A stretch of DNA of 64,000 nucleotides from Chryseobacterium gleum (GTDB lineage: Bacteria > Bacteroidota > Bacteroidia > Flavobacteriales_D > Crocinitomicaceae): contig CAMCWF010000004.1 of assembly GCA_945882095.1 (NCBI GenBank), positions 62,001 to 126,000 of the forward strand, given 5' to 3'. Below the pieces are notes generated by a model that did not search any database, was not told the origin of the DNA, and saw only the letters and a program-made list of their open reading frames with translations. The position numbers and the translations under genes are program-made. How positions within the stretch are numbered: position 1 is the stretch's first letter; the number at the start of each line of letters is the position of its first letter. Positions 1-9,233 of this stretch are shown here, piece by piece.

Positions 1-1
1 T

Positions 2-3000
2 TGTTTTACATCTCCTGTCGTTGGGACCAATTTTGTTTTTACAGGAAGCGCGAGCAATGGAATAACGGGGGTACAAAACGGAAATAGCAATTGTTTGAGT
101 CAAATCTTGGTAAACGGGTTGTTAACCCAAGGAAATGCTACATATTCTGTGGTCGGAAATGCGAATGGTTGTACAGGCACACCTGTAACAGCAACGGTAT
201 TAATCAATCCAAATCCTACGGTTACCGCGATGAATAATGCGGTCGTTTGTCCAGGGCAAGCCATCCCGAATCAAACCTTTACATCTACACCTGCGGGAGC
301 AAACTTTAATTGGGTTAATTCAAATCCATCCATTGGACTCAATGCATCGGGGAATGGAGCGATTCCAGGTTGGGTTGCGCCGGTTAATTCAAGCGGAGGA
401 TCTTTTGTTGGAAACATTTCCGTTAATGCGACCTTAAATGGTTGTGTCGGGTCAAACGTTTCCTTTTCAGTCACTGTTAACCCAACACCAACTTTAACCG
501 TTAATCCGCAATCCATTGTTATTTGTTCTGGAAGCAACGCAGTAATCAATTGTAATTCGAATGTTTCCAACGCCACCTTAAATTGGGTTGCTGCTGCGGT
601 AAATACCAATGGCGCAAGCAATGGAAACGGAAATGCTGTGAATGGGAATTTTGTAATCAGTCAAGCGCTGAGCACCTCAATAAACGCTGTCGGAAATGTC
701 ACCTACACGATTACGCCTCAAGCAAATGGATGCGTGGGAAGTCCGGTTCAAGTCCCTGTTACAGTCAACCCCGTTCCTGTCGTAAACATCAATCCATTGG
801 GTCAAACCATTTGCAGTGGAAATCCAACACTCCTGATCATCTCTGGAAACATACCTGGCATCAATTACGGATGGACCATAAGTAACAATCAGAACATCAC
901 AGGGGCCTCAGCTGGTTCAGGAGATACGATCGCTCAAGTGCTAACAAGTTCTTCAACAGGTGCTCAAACCTTAACTTACAGCATTACACCGTCCTTAAAT
1001 GGATGCAATGGAAACATCGTAAATGCTGTGGTAACTGTAAACCCAACACCGGTGCTTACGCCTGTTGTCAATGGTGCAACCATATGCAGTGGCGCAAGTA
1101 CAAACATTGGTTTAAACTCAAATGTATTAAACACTACGTATGCCTATACAGCCAATTCAAACAATGGTATCATCGGAGCGTCAAGTGGAACAACAACGCC
1201 AATCGTTCAGCAACTGACTAATCCGAATTTATCTCCAGGTCAGGTGGTGTACAACATTACCCCTTCAGCCAATGCATGCAGTGGAGCACCTGTTTCTGTA
1301 ACAATCACTGTAAATCCAGTGGCGTCGGTGATCCCAAGTCAAAATACCATCGTAATTTGCAGTGGTCAAAGTGCCAATGTTCAGTTTTCAAGCAATGCCC
1401 CAGGTGCAACTTATAACTGGAGTGTTAGCCAAAATCCACAAGTTTCTGGGCAAGCCGCTGGTAGTGGAAATGCAATTTCTCAGGCATTAACGAATAACAC
1501 GTTTGCGGTACAAAATTTCAATTATGTAGTAATCCCCGTTTTTGGGGTTTGTCCAGGGAATCAATTTACCATTCCCGTAACGGTCAATCCACTTCCACAA
1601 ATAGTTGCAGGACAATTGTTGAATACCTGTTCAAGTACTGCTCCGTTTAATTTGACTGGTTATTCGCCGGCCGGAGGAACTTGGTCTGGAACAGGAATTA
1701 CGAATGGGCAATTGGGAACTTTTAGTCCACAAGTTTCGGGAATCGGACAGTTTCAGTTGACTTACAGTTACACAAACCCAATAACAGGTTGCATCAACTC
1801 TGGGATTCGAACGGTTGTGGTAAATGCCCTACCGGTTCCTGTTTTCACAATGGATACCTTAAAATGTACGAATACTACGGTAAGCATTGTAAACAATTCG
1901 ACAGGGGCAAGCACGTATAACTGGAATTTTGGAAATGGTGCGACCTCAACCCAAGTGAATCCCTTGTATCAATATCCCCAAGGAGGAAATTATACTGTTT
2001 GGTTGACAGCTACATCTGCACAAGGATGCGTAGATTCAACATCTCACACCATACAAATCATAACCACGCCAACGCCGTCCTATGTTCCTTCTGTTTATTC
2101 TGGATGTGGTCCTTTGAGTGTAAATTTCAACAATACAACCACAGGGAGTTTTATCAATTCTTATTTTTGGAATTTTGGATTCCCAGCCAATGGACCCTTT
2201 TCAAATGCACAAAATCCAGGAACCATTGTGTTCCCTGCGCCTTGGGTACAAGATACAAACTATGTCATTTCTTTATCAGCTACAAATCAGTGCGGAACGG
2301 CTAATTTCTTGGATACAATATTAGTACATCCCCTTCCGATTGCAGGTTTTGCAACTACGGTGAATACGGGTTGTTCTCCTCTGTCAGTTGGGTTCTTAAA
2401 TACATCAGCCGGAAGTCCTACGAATTATATCTGGAATTTTGGCGATGGAAGTTTTAGCACGCTAAACAGCCCGACTCATGTTTTTGTATATGGTCCAAAC
2501 GACACCATTTTTAATGTAAGTTTGATTGCCATTAACGCTTGTGGTTCTGATACAGCTTATTATCCTATTCATGTTTTTCCGAATACAGTCACCTCTTTCT
2601 TTAATACAACCCCAACTTCTGGATGTGCACCATTGAATGTTCAGTTTACAAATTTCTCGGTAGGGGCAAACAACTATTATTGGAATTTTGGAGACGGTCA
2701 AGTTACCAACGCAACAAGTCCATCACATTTGTATACCTCCTCAGGTACGTTCATCGCCCAGTTGATTGTAGATAATGGATGTTCATTTGATACCTCACAA
2801 ATTACCATTACTGTTTTGGCAAAACCTATGGTTTCGTTTACTGTAGCAAACGACACCCTTTGTACAAGTCAAGTTTTTTCATTCACAAATACGTCCTCTC
2901 AATTGTCAAATGTTGTATGGAATTTTGGGAATGGAGCAACCAGCAATGTTTACAGTCCTTCGTACATGTATCAAAATGGAGGTAGTTATATTGTTTCCAT

Positions 3001-4318
3001 GATTGGAACCTCAGCATCGAATGGTTGTGTAGACACTGCCTACCAATTTATTCAAGCCATCCCAAGTCCAAATGTTGTTTATGATACCAATGTCTACGAA
3101 GGTTGTGTGAGTTTCTCGGCTTCTTTCAATGAGACTTCTGGTACTGCAAGCAGTGCGGTTTGGGACTATGGTGATGGAAACATTGGCATCAGTCCAAGTT
3201 CTTCTCATTATTATACTGCAGCTGGGACCTATTACCCACAAGTAGTGGCTCAAAATGCTTTTGGGTGTACCGACACCGCTGATTTTACAGTTGTGGTTCA
3301 TCCTAAACCTTTAAGTGATTTCGACATTCCAATTAAAACATCTTGTACCGTACCGTTTAATGTCATTACTACCAATAATTCACAAGGGGCATTGATTTAC
3401 AACTGGAATTTTGGAAATGGAACCACGTCTAATCAGTTTTCTCCTGTAGGCACATACTTGCAGTCTGGATCGTATCAAATTGTATTAATGGTCTACAACC
3501 AATTCGGGTGCGGGGATACTTCAGTTCAATCTGTTATTGTTCATCCCATTCCAGTTGCTGGATTTACACCTGATACGACCATAGGTTGTGAGGACTTAAC
3601 TGTAGGTTTTACGAATAATTCGGTCAATTCAAACACGTACCTATGGAACTTTGGGGATGGTACTTCCATACAAGCCCCGAACCCGATTCATACGTATATG
3701 GATCCTGGGGTTTACACCGTTACCTTGATTGCAACCAATATTTTTGGATGTAAGGATACCCTGATTAATCCAAACTTGATACAAGTCCTACAGCGTCCGC
3801 AAGCGGCGTTTACAGTCTCGCCATCGATATTATATACAGAAGATGCTTTCGTGAATCTAACGAACCTGGCTACAAATTACCAAACGGGAGAATATGACTT
3901 TGGAAATGGGGTTGTCTACAATATTAACACTGAAGTTTATAACTATGGAACTGCAGATTCTGGTGATTATGTGATTACGCAAGTAGTCTATAATCAGTTT
4001 GGTTGCGCAGATACGGCTTATGCATATATTCACATAAATCTTTCTCCTACATTGTATGTTCCCAATGCATTTACACCAGATTTAGATGGGGAAAATGATG
4101 GTTGGATTCCGGTTGCTACGGGTGTAGGTGAAATTGAAGTAAGTGTTTTCAACCGATGGGGCGAGGAAATTTTTAATACCAAAGACCTTTCTGTTAAATG
4201 GGATGGGACTTACCAAGGAAAAGATTGTCCGGTAGGGGTGTATTCTTGGAAAATAATCGCAAGGGACCTCAACGCAGAGTTGATTGTGAAGTCAGGTCAC
4301 ATTGTATTGTTGAGGTAA
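2..4318 (+). CDS. Giant PKD-repeat surface protein with T9SS type B sorting domain (5' end outside window)
   Basis: The frame is open to the left edge, so the N terminus and any signal peptide lie outside the window; the TTG at 95 is internal. About 1438 codons are visible. The first ~600 residues form a string of roughly 95-residue Ig/PKD-like repeats, each with an ICSG-type Cys motif and an NPxP linker. From about residue 615 come some nine PKD modules with the WNFGDG/WNFGNG core (one degraded to WDYGDG, the last to YDFGNG). The last ~85 residues are a type B (gliding-motility-associated) C-terminal domain: PNAFTPDLDGEND, then FNRWGEEIF, WDGTYQGK and a terminal IVLLR. Such proteins are exported by Sec, then moved across the outer membrane by T9SS. 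An adhesin or gliding role is inference; the ligand is unknown. Confidence 0.93.
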   Translation, partial: CFTSPVVGTNFVFTGSASNGITGVQNGNSNCLSQILVNGLLTQGNATYSVVGNANGCTGTPVTATVLINPNPTVTAMNNAVVCPGQAIPNQTFTSTPAGANFNWVNSNPSIGLNASGNGAIPGWVAPVNSSGGSFVGNISVNATLNGCVGSNVSFSVTVNPTPTLTVNPQSIVICSGSNAVINCNSNVSNATLNWVAAAVNTNGASNGNGNAVNGNFVISQALSTSINAVGNVTYTITPQANGCVGSPVQVPVTVNPVPVVNINPLGQTICSGNPTLLIISGNIPGINYGWTISNNQNITGASAGSGDTIAQVLTSSSTGAQTLTYSITPSLNGCNGNIVNAVVTVNPTPVLTPVVNGATICSGASTNIGLNSNVLNTTYAYTANSNNGIIGASSGTTTPIVQQLTNPNLSPGQVVYNITPSANACSGAPVSVTITVNPVASVIPSQNTIVICSGQSANVQFSSNAPGATYNWSVSQNPQVSGQAAGSGNAISQALTNNTFAVQNFNYVVIPVFGVCPGNQFTIPVTVNPLPQIVAGQLLNTCSSTAPFNLTGYSPAGGTWSGTGITNGQLGTFSPQVSGIGQFQLTYSYTNPITGCINSGIRTVVVNALPVPVFTMDTLKCTNTTVSIVNNSTGASTYNWNFGNGATSTQVNPLYQYPQGGNYTVWLTATSAQGCVDSTSHTIQIITTPTPSYVPSVYSGCGPLSVNFNNTTTGSFINSYFWNFGFPANGPFSNAQNPGTIVFPAPWVQDTNYVISLSATNQCGTANFLDTILVHPLPIAGFATTVNTGCSPLSVGFLNTSAGSPTNYIWNFGDGSFSTLNSPTHVFVYGPNDTIFNVSLIAINACGSDTAYYPIHVFPNTVTSFFNTTPTSGCAPLNVQFTNFSVGANNYYWNFGDGQVTNATSPSHLYTSSGTFIAQLIVDNGCSFDTSQITITVLAKPMVSFTVANDTLCTSQVFSFTNTSSQLSNVVWNFGNGATSNVYSPSYMYQNGGSYIVSMIGTSASNGCVDTAYQFIQAIPSPNVVYDTNVYEGCVSFSASFNETSGTASSAVWDYGDGNIGISPSSSHYYTAAGTYYPQVVAQNAFGCTDTADFTVVVHPKPLSDFDIPIKTSCTVPFNVITTNNSQGALIYNWNFGNGTTSNQFSPVGTYLQSGSYQIVLMVYNQFGCGDTSVQSVIVHPIPVAGFTPDTTIGCEDLTVGFTNNSVNSNTYLWNFGDGTSIQAPNPIHTYMDPGVYTVTLIATNIFGCKDTLINPNLIQVLQRPQAAFTVSPSILYTEDAFVNLTNLATNYQTGEYDFGNGVVYNINTEVYNYGTADSGDYVITQVVYNQFGCADTAYAYIHINLSPTLYVPNAFTPDLDGENDGWIPVATGVGEIEVSVFNRWGEEIFNTKDLSVKWDGTYQGKDCPVGVYSWKIIARDLNAELIVKSGHIVLLR

Positions 4319-4319
4319 C

Positions 4320-5564
4320 TTACTTTGTAAATTGATATGCATTTGCCAAAGTCAGGAGAAAACGAAAAGTTTCCATTCTTGCATTGTTTTCCTTTTTAAA
4401 GGTAATCTCTATTGCATTCTTTTTTGGTCCTTCTTGAAGTTTAACATTTTCAATGGAATTCGAAAAATCAACCAATGCCCTATATTCAGGTATTAACTCC
4501 AAAACTGAACCCATCCAACCCAAGTTTCGAACCTCTGTTAATACATTTGGATTTCCGTTCAATGAAAAAGCAGCAATCGATTTCCTAAGTTTTGGGGCAT
4601 GTTTTCCTATATAAATTGAGGAATCATTGATTTGTTTAACAAGGTATTTTGCACCGCCAATGTTCAATTGGTTTTGAGAAAGCGTAATTTCTTTATCCGT
4701 GAGGTTCTTTAACAACGATTCCAAATCTGTCACTTTGGTTTTTTTTGAAAAGTTCAGGACCAAGTCAAACTTAGCATCAAAAAAGCTTGGGTTATCGTCG
4801 TCTTGATTGTAATCAGCTCCAAAATAATTAAGAGAAAAACTGTTGATGTTTTCTGACAATTCCCGAAGGTTTTGATACTTTTTAGGTAGGATGCTTCCTT
4901 TGTTTACCGCACTTGAAATTTGAAAATAATGACCCTCCGTTGGCTTTTTTAAAAACAACGCAGTTTTATTAGCTACAAATTGTATTGTGATTTTTCGCTC
5001 ACTTAAGTCAAATTCATATACGTTTTCACTTTTTCCTTGATTCAACAATGCATATTGAATGGGTTCAGTGGAATAAGTCAACGCTATTGTATTCCCCCGT
5101 TTAAACAGGGTTTTAAGTTCATTGTTTGTTAATTGAGCTTCAGGACTGATGATTTCATAATAAAATCCTTTGAATGTAAATCCATTGAAATCTTTCGTAA
5201 GGGATGTTTCCTTTAATTTACCGCCAACCATCCAAACAAATTTTGAATGATGTTTGATTTTAAGCAAGGTGAAATTCTGTTTAAAATCTATTGGGATTTT
5301 AATGGCATTTGTATCCTGAACAAAGTTTTGGTAATATTCTGAGACGATTTTTAAAATTTTCGGGTCTTTATTTCTAAAGCTGAAATCAAACAATACATTA
5401 CCGAAAATCAGTTTCGGACTGATTTTTATGGCACCAACCGTTTGTTTAGGCACGGGGATGCTGACATTGTGATCATTCTTAACCAATCCTCCTATCGATG
5501 AGAATACAAACATCCAAATCGCAAAGATTACCAAGACTGAAATGAAACGTTGAATGCTCCTCAT
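4320..5564 (-). CDS. Membrane-anchored protein of unknown function, 414 aa
   Basis: I do not recognise this protein. Residues about 7-28 form one hydrophobic segment after a short basic start (MRSIQR), consistent with an uncleaved signal anchor, so the remaining ~385 residues probably lie in the periplasm. The soluble part is mixed, rich in Lys, Asn and Phe, with no Cys cluster, Walker motif or protease motif that I can see. It converges on the PKD-repeat gene with a single base between the two stop codons, and diverges from the PlsC-like acyltransferase across 42 bp. A TAAATTTG promoter-like box lies 5 nt before its ATG. Codon use looks like that of its neighbours. Confidence 0.8.
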   Translation of the reverse strand: MRSIQRFISVLVIFAIWMFVFSSIGGLVKNDHNVSIPVPKQTVGAIKISPKLIFGNVLFDFSFRNKDPKILKIVSEYYQNFVQDTNAIKIPIDFKQNFTLLKIKHHSKFVWMVGGKLKETSLTKDFNGFTFKGFYYEIISPEAQLTNNELKTLFKRGNTIALTYSTEPIQYALLNQGKSENVYEFDLSERKITIQFVANKTALFLKKPTEGHYFQISSAVNKGSILPKKYQNLRELSENINSFSLNYFGADYNQDDDNPSFFDAKFDLVLNFSKKTKVTDLESLLKNLTDKEITLSQNQLNIGGAKYLVKQINDSSIYIGKHAPKLRKSIAAFSLNGNPNVLTEVRNLGWMGSVLELIPEYRALVDFSNSIENVKLQEGPKKNAIEITFKKENNARMETFRFLLTLANAYQFTK

Positions 5565-5569
5565 GGATG

Positions 5570-5577
5570 CAAATTTA
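5570..5577 (-). promoter_or_regulatory. Bacteroidota -7 box (TAAATTTG) for the 414-aa membrane protein
   Basis: Read on the minus strand the box is TAAATTTG, a full match to the TAnnTTTG consensus of the Bacteroidota primary sigma factor. It ends 5 nt before the ATG at 5564, so the mRNA would have almost no leader. No clear upstream TTTG element is seen. Confidence 0.4.
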
Positions 5578-5594
5578 TGGAAATCAGTTTTGAT

Positions 5595-5602
5595 TATCTT
5601 TG
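5595..5602 (+). promoter_or_regulatory. Bacteroidota -7 box (TATCTTTG) for the acyltransferase gene
   Basis: TATCTTTG matches TAnnTTTG in full and ends exactly 4 nt before the ATG at 5607, which predicts a leaderless or nearly leaderless transcript. It lies back to back with the minus-strand box at 5570-5577, 17 bp away. No convincing upstream TTTG element. Confidence 0.45.
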
Positions 5603-5606
5603 TTAG

Positions 5607-6149
5607 ATGAATAAATTAGTGCTTCTGCTGTTTCGCTTGTTTGGATGGGAAATCCGAAACTCAAAACCGTCAGGGGTTCGTAAGTGCGTTGTCGTGATGG
5701 CGCCTCATACTTCCAACTGGGACTTTGTTATTGGGAGATTGGCATTTTACCTAATGGGTGTGAAAGGGTCGTTTCTGATAAAAAAAGAATTGTTCTTTTT
5801 TCCGCTCAATATTATCTTGAAAGCATTGGGTGGAATTCCTGTGGATCGAAAAATTAAAAACAATATGGTCAAACTTGCGTCCGATTTGTTCGCTAAATCG
5901 GAAGAATTGTACTTGGTTTTTACACCTGAAGGAACGCGAAAATACAATCCTAATTGGAAAAAAGGATTTTATTACATTGCTCAACAATCAAAAGTACCAA
6001 TCGCATTGGCCTACATCGATTACCCGAATAAAGTAGGAGGTTTTCACGGTGTTTTCATCCCAACCGGTGACGTGAACAAGGACATCGATGAAATCAAGAA
6101 AATACTTAAAGTTTTTAAAGGGAAAAAACCGGAAAATGGAATTATTTAA
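5607..6149 (+). CDS. PlsC-like 1-acyl-glycerol-phosphate acyltransferase family protein
   Basis: This 180-residue protein has the acyltransferase block order of the PlsC family: HTSNWD at 34-39 (HX4D catalytic His/Asp), GGIPVDR at 75-81 and EGTR at 108-111 (phosphate binding). The family moves an acyl chain from acyl-ACP or acyl-CoA to lysophosphatidate or related acceptors at the inner membrane. Short members with HTSNWD are common in Bacteroidota and often carry only generic acyltransferase names, so the true acceptor is uncertain. The hydrophobic N terminus (residues 4-12) may be a membrane anchor. Its 3' end overlaps the convergent DUF5522 gene by 8 bp. Confidence 0.88.
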   Translation: MNKLVLLLFRLFGWEIRNSKPSGVRKCVVVMAPHTSNWDFVIGRLAFYLMGVKGSFLIKKELFFFPLNIILKALGGIPVDRKIKNNMVKLASDLFAKSEELYLVFTPEGTRKYNPNWKKGFYYIAQQSKVPIALAYIDYPNKVGGFHGVFIPTGDVNKDIDEIKKILKVFKGKKPENGII

Positions 6150-6342
6150 GCGTGCCCGTCTTGGGATTGTATCCGTAAGGGCAATGTTTACAGTTGTTTT
6201 TGCAGCAATACCCGCGTTTCTGGTGGTAATTTTCTGTGTAGACAATAAACCCCTCCTCACTGATGTAATAATCATCCGACGCCAGTTTAGAACGTGAACC
6301 AAAATCTGAGAAATCCATGTCTGAATCTTCTGTTTTTTCCAT
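6142..6342 (-). CDS. DUF5522 family small Cys-rich protein
   Basis: This 66-residue protein matches the small DUF5522 family of Bacteroidota. The acidic N half contains DDYYISEEGFIVYTENYH; the C half carries four cysteines at 46, 47, 51 and 54 in the pattern CCx3CxxC followed by PYGY, which suggests a metal or zinc site (inference). The family has no described function. A second possible start, Met9, lies at 6318. The 3' end overlaps the acyltransferase by 8 bp. The 5' end shares a CATG with the divergent PLP enzyme gene, so the two start codons are interlocked. Confidence 0.85.
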   Translation of the reverse strand: MEKTEDSDMDFSDFGSRSKLASDDYYISEEGFIVYTENYHQKRGYCCKNNCKHCPYGYNPKTGTLK

Positions 6343-7204
6343 GATTAAGCGACGAGTTGATGTTTTCGAACTTCAACCTAACATACAGGGACATCAATTG
6401 TTCATACTTCGTGACGATTTGATTCATCCGATTGTTTCAGGAAATAAATGGAGGAAATTAAAACATGCTTTCGCGTATGTTGTAAATCACAAGCTCGATG
6501 GGATTTTGACTTATGGAGGCGCTTATTCCAACCATTTAGTCGCCACAGCGGAAGCATGCAGAATGTTTGGCGTGGAATGTATGTTGGTCGTCAGAGGGGA
6601 AGAGTTGGGTATTCATTCGAATGTTTACCTACGGTTTTGCCATGACGCCGGAGCGACTTTGGTTTTTGAAAACCGAACGGATTTTGGTTTGCACAAACAC
6701 GACCAAGGCATTCGATCAATCAATGGCAAATCATATCTTGTATTACCCGAGGGAGGGGCTTCCAATTTTGGAATTATGGGCGCTATGGAAATGGTAGATC
6801 CGCTTGAAAATTATGATGTCATTGCACTTGCGCAAGGGACAACCACGACAAGTTTAGGGGTTTTGTTTAACAGTCATATGGATACGGAGGTTTGGTGTTT
6901 TCCCGTTTTAAAAGGATTTTATTCATTGAAGGAAATGGAAAAACTTTCAGTGAATACTGGATTCGGTGCGCTGTGGGAAAAGAACAAACATCGAGTAAAG
7001 GTGTTCTCGGATTATTCCTTCGACGGCTATGCTAAGAAAAACATGGAATTGGTTTCTTTCATAGATGAAATACATCGGAAATATAACTTGAAATTGGATT
7101 CCGTTTATACAGGAAAAGCCTTTTATGGATGGCTAAAAGAAATGGACTTGGTCGAGAGAAAAAAGACAATGTTTATTCACACTGGAGGGATTCTCCCATT
7201 GTGA
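6341..7204 (+). CDS. PLP-dependent ACC deaminase / D-cysteine desulfhydrase family protein
   Basis: This is a fold-type II PLP enzyme of 287 residues from ATG 6341 (295 from ATG 6317). The HPIVSGNKWRKLK block near the N terminus holds the likely PLP lysine (Lys36 in this numbering); it is followed by the YGGAYSNH substrate loop and LPEGGASNFG, and the protein ends in HTGGILPL, the usual glycine-rich end of this family. Members deaminate 1-aminocyclopropane-1-carboxylate or desulfhydrate D-cysteine; sequence alone does not separate these. I prefer 6341 because it leaves only a 2-bp clash with the divergent DUF5522 start and gives a family-like distance to the PLP lysine. Confidence 0.88.
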   Translation: MIKRRVDVFELQPNIQGHQLFILRDDLIHPIVSGNKWRKLKHAFAYVVNHKLDGILTYGGAYSNHLVATAEACRMFGVECMLVVRGEELGIHSNVYLRFCHDAGATLVFENRTDFGLHKHDQGIRSINGKSYLVLPEGGASNFGIMGAMEMVDPLENYDVIALAQGTTTTSLGVLFNSHMDTEVWCFPVLKGFYSLKEMEKLSVNTGFGALWEKNKHRVKVFSDYSFDGYAKKNMELVSFIDEIHRKYNLKLDSVYTGKAFYGWLKEMDLVERKKTMFIHTGGILPL

Positions 7205-7230
7205 CGGATCTTATCCGATCTTATTTTTTT
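7205..7230 (+). terminator. Weak terminator candidate after the PLP enzyme gene
   Basis: A 5-bp stem, CGGAT/ATCCG, with a 3-nt loop directly follows the stop codon, then ATCTTA and an eight-T run. It overlaps the stop of the convergent PorP-like gene. The stem is short and the T-run is offset, so this is only a candidate. Confidence 0.3.
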
Positions 7231-8239
7231 TCTTTCCGTAAAGGTGCATGGATTTAAAGTAAAGCTCAACGGAACCAAACCCTTTGTTTGCACTGCTTAA
7301 CCTAGATGCTGTAACATCCAAAGCAACACCAAATCTAAAATGTGATACCTTATAATTCAAGTTTAAGCTGATTGCGTCCTTCCAACGGTAGTAAGCACCG
7401 TAGTTGATGGATTTTGATTTTAAAATGTTTGTGATGTCAGAACCATTGGAGAGAATGTTCTCAAACATAACCCCCATGATGACGTTGCTGTTAGGACCAT
7501 TTTTGAAGGCCATGATTTGAGGTTGTACCCGTAAATCTCTGCGGTTTGTACTTAAATCAGCTCCCAAATTAACAACCATTTGCATGTACATTTTATCACT
7601 CGATTCCGAGAAATTCATTTTCGGCTTATTGATGTGGTTAATGGCCAGTCCACCAAAATATTTGGACTTATTGCGGTTCGTGTATTGGTAATGCATACCC
7701 GTATTTACGTTAAAAGAAGCATACGAACTTCGGCTCAAACTTGAATTGATAAAGGTAGGATCTCCATAGGTCCAGTTAAACGAACTTCCATTCCAATCAG
7801 ATTCCCAAGTTGGAAGCGTCGGGTCATAACTTTGTAAAATTAAACCTGGCGCAGCGCCAATGGTCAATTTTGCAAATTGATTCATTTGAATGGAGTAATT
7901 GATAGGAATGGCAATATCTGTGGACATTAACTTGCTTTCACCCGTTTGCTCGTTAACGAGGTTTAACCCAATTCCGAAATGGTTTTTGCTCATGGGTCCG
8001 TCGGAAATTTTAAATTCCGTAACCAAAGTATTTGAACGCAATGGGGTACCTGTTAGGGTAAGGTGTTGCATTTTGAAACTTGTACAAAATGACATGTCTT
8101 CTGCGCCAGTAGCTGTTGTCGCAACATTAAACAAGCTTGGTGTTTGATTGAAAACACTTGAGTTAAATGCGTATTGAGAAAAAGCAATATTTCCCAAAAT
8201 GACTGTAAATAGCGTGATTAGTGTATATTTTATTTTCAT
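7211..8239 (-). CDS. PorP/SprF family type IX secretion system membrane protein
   Basis: This 342-residue protein starts with a cleavable signal peptide (MKIKYTLITLFTVILGNIAFSQ) and continues as amphipathic beta-strand-rich sequence ending in a short aromatic/basic tail. Size, the post-signal pattern (YAFNSSVFNQTPSLFN) and gene context fit the PorP/SprF outer-membrane family, whose members associate with T9SS and help deliver or hold type B cargo, as SprF does for SprB. It lies 4 bp downstream of a type B cargo gene on the same strand, the usual pairing, so it is probably dedicated to that cargo (inference). Confidence 0.85.
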   Translation of the reverse strand: MKIKYTLITLFTVILGNIAFSQYAFNSSVFNQTPSLFNVATTATGAEDMSFCTSFKMQHLTLTGTPLRSNTLVTEFKISDGPMSKNHFGIGLNLVNEQTGESKLMSTDIAIPINYSIQMNQFAKLTIGAAPGLILQSYDPTLPTWESDWNGSSFNWTYGDPTFINSSLSRSSYASFNVNTGMHYQYTNRNKSKYFGGLAINHINKPKMNFSESSDKMYMQMVVNLGADLSTNRRDLRVQPQIMAFKNGPNSNVIMGVMFENILSNGSDITNILKSKSINYGAYYRWKDAISLNLNYKVSHFRFGVALDVTASRLSSANKGFGSVELYFKSMHLYGKKKNKIG

Positions 8240-8243
8240 TTTC

Positions 8244-9188
8244 TTATCTGTAGAGGGTTACATTTCCATTCATGGCATAGGATAAGCCATTGATCAGTCT
8301 ATATTCTAACTTAAACAAAAAGGTTCCAGGATTTAAGGGTTTTCCTTTGAATGTACCATCCCATCCCTCTTGAGGATTTGTGGTTCTAAATACCAATTGC
8401 CCATATCGGTTGAAAATCTCGAAATTCATATTGGCAATCGCTCCACCTTCACCGTTATACCCATTGGCATAATTTGCATCGATGTCTACATTGGTAATTA
8501 CCCTTAGTACATCGTTTTCACCGTCATCATTTGGCGAAAAAGCATCTGGCACACGTACCTTAAGGGAATCCCTAAATTTCACATCTACGAATACCGTATC
8601 AGACGCAAGACATCCTTCCGGAGAATAATTGTTTAGGATATAATAGGTTGCGTAGAAGGGAGATGCTATTACAGTATCGCAAGCACCTGCTACGTCGGCT
8701 ATACAAGAAACGGTGTTCGGTACCCAAACCAAAGAATCACCTGCTACAAAACCCGTTGCGGTAATAACGGCTCCGGTTGTAATGGATCCCGCTGGATTCA
8801 TTCCGCCATACATTGGAATAATTGTATCAGGAATCACGACGCCACCAACGGTATCTAACAATGAAATGCTAATGGATGGAACCGCTCCAACCGTTAATAC
8901 TTGACTGGCTGAACTGGTTGCACCCGTACCATCAGTTACGGTTAAGGTTAAGGTATAAGTTCCTGCAACATTGAAGCAAATTGCCCCAGGATTCATCCCG
9001 CTGTAAAACGAGGGAGTTCCACTTGGAAAAGACCAGCTGGATGAAACAACATCATTGGAAGAGGTGTTTTCTATGTCGATGCATTCGCCTTCGCAAATCA
9101 CATTATCGGATACAGAAAAACTTGCAGTAGGCTGTGCGAAAGCGAATAAATTCAAGCAAAGCACAAGGACAAAAAAAGCGTATTTCAT
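8244..9188 (-). CDS. PKD-domain protein with T9SS type B sorting domain
   Basis: The 314-residue protein has a signal peptide (MKYAFFVLVLCLNLFAFAQ), a PKD domain over about residues 22-110 (SFSVSD start, SWSFPSG core, AGTYTLTLTVTD end), a roughly 100-residue middle part with VFVDV and Cys pairs, and a type B sorting domain from about residue 215: VPDAFSPNDDGEND, FEIFNRYGQLVF, GWDGTFKGK and a final NVTLYR. It should be exported by Sec and then T9SS. It is the first gene of a two-gene unit with the PorP/SprF gene. Confidence 0.92.
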   Translation of the reverse strand: MKYAFFVLVLCLNLFAFAQPTASFSVSDNVICEGECIDIENTSSNDVVSSSWSFPSGTPSFYSGMNPGAICFNVAGTYTLTLTVTDGTGATSSASQVLTVGAVPSISISLLDTVGGVVIPDTIIPMYGGMNPAGSITTGAVITATGFVAGDSLVWVPNTVSCIADVAGACDTVIASPFYATYYILNNYSPEGCLASDTVFVDVKFRDSLKVRVPDAFSPNDDGENDVLRVITNVDIDANYANGYNGEGGAIANMNFEIFNRYGQLVFRTTNPQEGWDGTFKGKPLNPGTFLFKLEYRLINGLSYAMNGNVTLYR

Positions 9189-9233
9189 AGGTTTAACGAC
9201 ATTTGATTGAGCACGAAGTTAACAAAAACCTTT

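Noticed and set aside
5988-6302. 104-residue minus-strand frame next to the DUF5522 gene
   Set aside because: It is a shadow of the acyltransferase and DUF5522 frames; the DUF5522 frame carries the conserved Cys pattern.
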